Shown here one piece after another: positions 38,806 to 39,828 of a stretch of 39,828 bases of DNA (its first letter is position 1; every line of letters begins with the position of its first letter). Under the pieces are notes generated by a model, which did no database searches, was not told the origin of the DNA, and worked only from the letters and a program-made list of their open reading frames with translations. The position numbers and the translations under genes were made by a program. Source of the stretch: Rhodothermales bacterium (GTDB lineage Bacteria > Bacteroidota > Rhodothermia > Rhodothermales > UBA10348); NCBI GenBank assembly GCA_030830105.1, contig JAURNP010000082.1, positions 1 through 39,828 of the forward strand, written 5' to 3'.

Positions 38806-39330
38806 ATGAGACACCTTCTTCTCTCAGTTGCGGTCAGCGCTCTGCTCATGTTGCCAGCCGTCTCGGTCCAGGCCCAGGAAATCCAGTTTGCACAGCACGT
38901 TGACGTATCCAGTGATGGATGGGTCTATTACAACCTGGCTGAAAACCGGTTGGCTTCTGAGCAGGAAGCTTCGTTTGGTGCGTGGGACGTAGCCTTCCAG
39001 GGCACAACTGTGAAATTCAACGGACCATCGCAGTTACTTGACTCTCCTCTGGACAGGGTGGAAACCGCCCCTGAAGATGGGTATGCAGAGGATGAGGATG
39101 GAACGTCCCAGCTTCCCAGCGATGCAGAGTCCCGTTGGTTCCACTACGATTTTACCAGTCATGTCATCACAGCCCTTCCGTCCCGAACGGCTGTATTCCA
39201 GACGCGCAATGGAAACTGGGGTAAGCTGAACATTACGGACTACTACAAGGTTGTCTTCGGAGAGGACCCTGTACCGCGTATGTTGTCGTTCCGTTGGGTA
39301 TTCGCTGAGGCGGAGAGCACCCAGTTCTGA
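38806..39330 (+). CDS. HmuY-like secreted protein (heme-binding family candidate)
   Basis: Signal peptide VSVQAQ; GWVYYNLAENRL...FGAWDVAFQGTTVKFNG...TAVFQTRNGNWGKLNITDYYK pattern of the HmuY family. Confidence 0.7.
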   Translation: MRHLLLSVAVSALLMLPAVSVQAQEIQFAQHVDVSSDGWVYYNLAENRLASEQEASFGAWDVAFQGTTVKFNGPSQLLDSPLDRVETAPEDGYAEDEDGTSQLPSDAESRWFHYDFTSHVITALPSRTAVFQTRNGNWGKLNITDYYKVVFGEDPVPRMLSFRWVFAEAESTQF

Positions 39331-39454
39331 ATGGATTCCTTCGTGCCGCCGAAAATGTTTGTGTAAGGACCGTCAGGACTTAAAATGGCGCAGCTTCGAA
39401 GCTTGCCATGATGAAAGGCGCCGGGCAGATACGACTTGAATGCTGATCAGGGCA

Positions 39455-39514
39455 GCTAGGATTGATTAGGCATCGCCCTTTATCGCTAGGATTGATTAGG
39501 CATCGCCGTGCATC
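39455..39514. repeat. 30-bp direct tandem repeat, two copies
   Basis: GCTAGGATTGATTAGGCATCGCC(CTTTATC) then GCTAGGATTGATTAGGCATCGCC(GTGCATC). Confidence 0.93.
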
Positions 39515-39630
39515 GCTCCCGCATTGCCGTTTATGGCCCCTACATCCCCTAGGAGGGGAGGATTCTAGTCCTGGGATGCATGGAATTCCTGCCTTGCGAT
39601 TTGCGTTAGAGCCGGGATGTCTCCGTTATT

Positions 39631-39664
39631 TCAAGTAGATGGATACCGTTGCAGATCTACTTGA
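39631..39664. promoter_or_regulatory. Perfect 10-bp inverted repeat upstream of the AlkD-like gene
   Basis: TCAAGTAGAT N14 ATCTACTTGA, 15 bp before ATG 39680. Confidence 0.5.
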
Positions 39665-39679
39665 CAACCGGATGATGCC

Positions 39680-39828
39680 ATGACCAAAATCGAAGTGCTG
39701 TCCTATCTAGAGGAAAACCAGGATGCACGCGGCATCGCCCATTGGGAATCACATGCCGGCAAAGCGGGCGGCTTGAGGACCTATGGGGTTGGGCTGACAA
39801 GGCTGCGAAAATTTGCCAAAGGCCTATC
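39680..39828 (+). CDS. DNA alkylation repair (AlkD-like) protein, truncated by the window end
   Basis: MTKIEVLSYLEENQDARGIAHWESHAGKAGGLRTYGVGLTRLRKFAKGL... matches the AlkD-family N-terminal pattern (G-V-x-x-x-x-L-R-x-x-A-K). Confidence 0.65.
   Translation, partial: MTKIEVLSYLEENQDARGIAHWESHAGKAGGLRTYGVGLTRLRKFAKGL

Noticed and set aside
39455-39514. CRISPR-like array
   Set aside because: Only two exact units with 7-bp 'spacers' and no cas genes; just a tandem repeat.

Overview
The window looks like chromosome of a Rhodothermales/Bacteroidota-type bacterium (inference from T9SS C-terminal signals, PorV-like proteins, a GT3 glycogen synthase and poor Shine-Dalgarno use). Housekeeping and metabolic genes include xylulokinase with a ToxR-like membrane regulator, KatG, DinB/DUF1572, PEP carboxylase, an AttEFGH-like ABC operon, glycogen synthase, sulfatase, HmuY-like and AlkD-like genes, plus tRNA-Asn and tRNA-Leu. 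The most interesting part is about 12.1-26.7 kb. It holds a LacI regulator, a GH16 glucanase with a T9SS tail, a CBM9-like T9SS protein, and then a tight operon of TonB-dependent receptor, 1142-aa Ca-motif/Fn3-like secreted protein, PorV-like porin and PpiC-type lipoprotein. No SusD is visible. Three copies of a 14-bp inverted repeat, TGAAAA-SS-TTTTCA, sit in the LacI/SGNH divergent promoter and, as a helically phased pair, before the CBM9/TonB unit. They are an excellent candidate LacI operator. A DoxX-family gene at 9885-10315 is decayed by two in-frame stops and a 5-bp tandem duplication. Other observations are tandem repeats at 38760 and 39455, a 10-bp inverted repeat before the truncated AlkD gene, and possible frameshifted genes around the tRNA-Asn.
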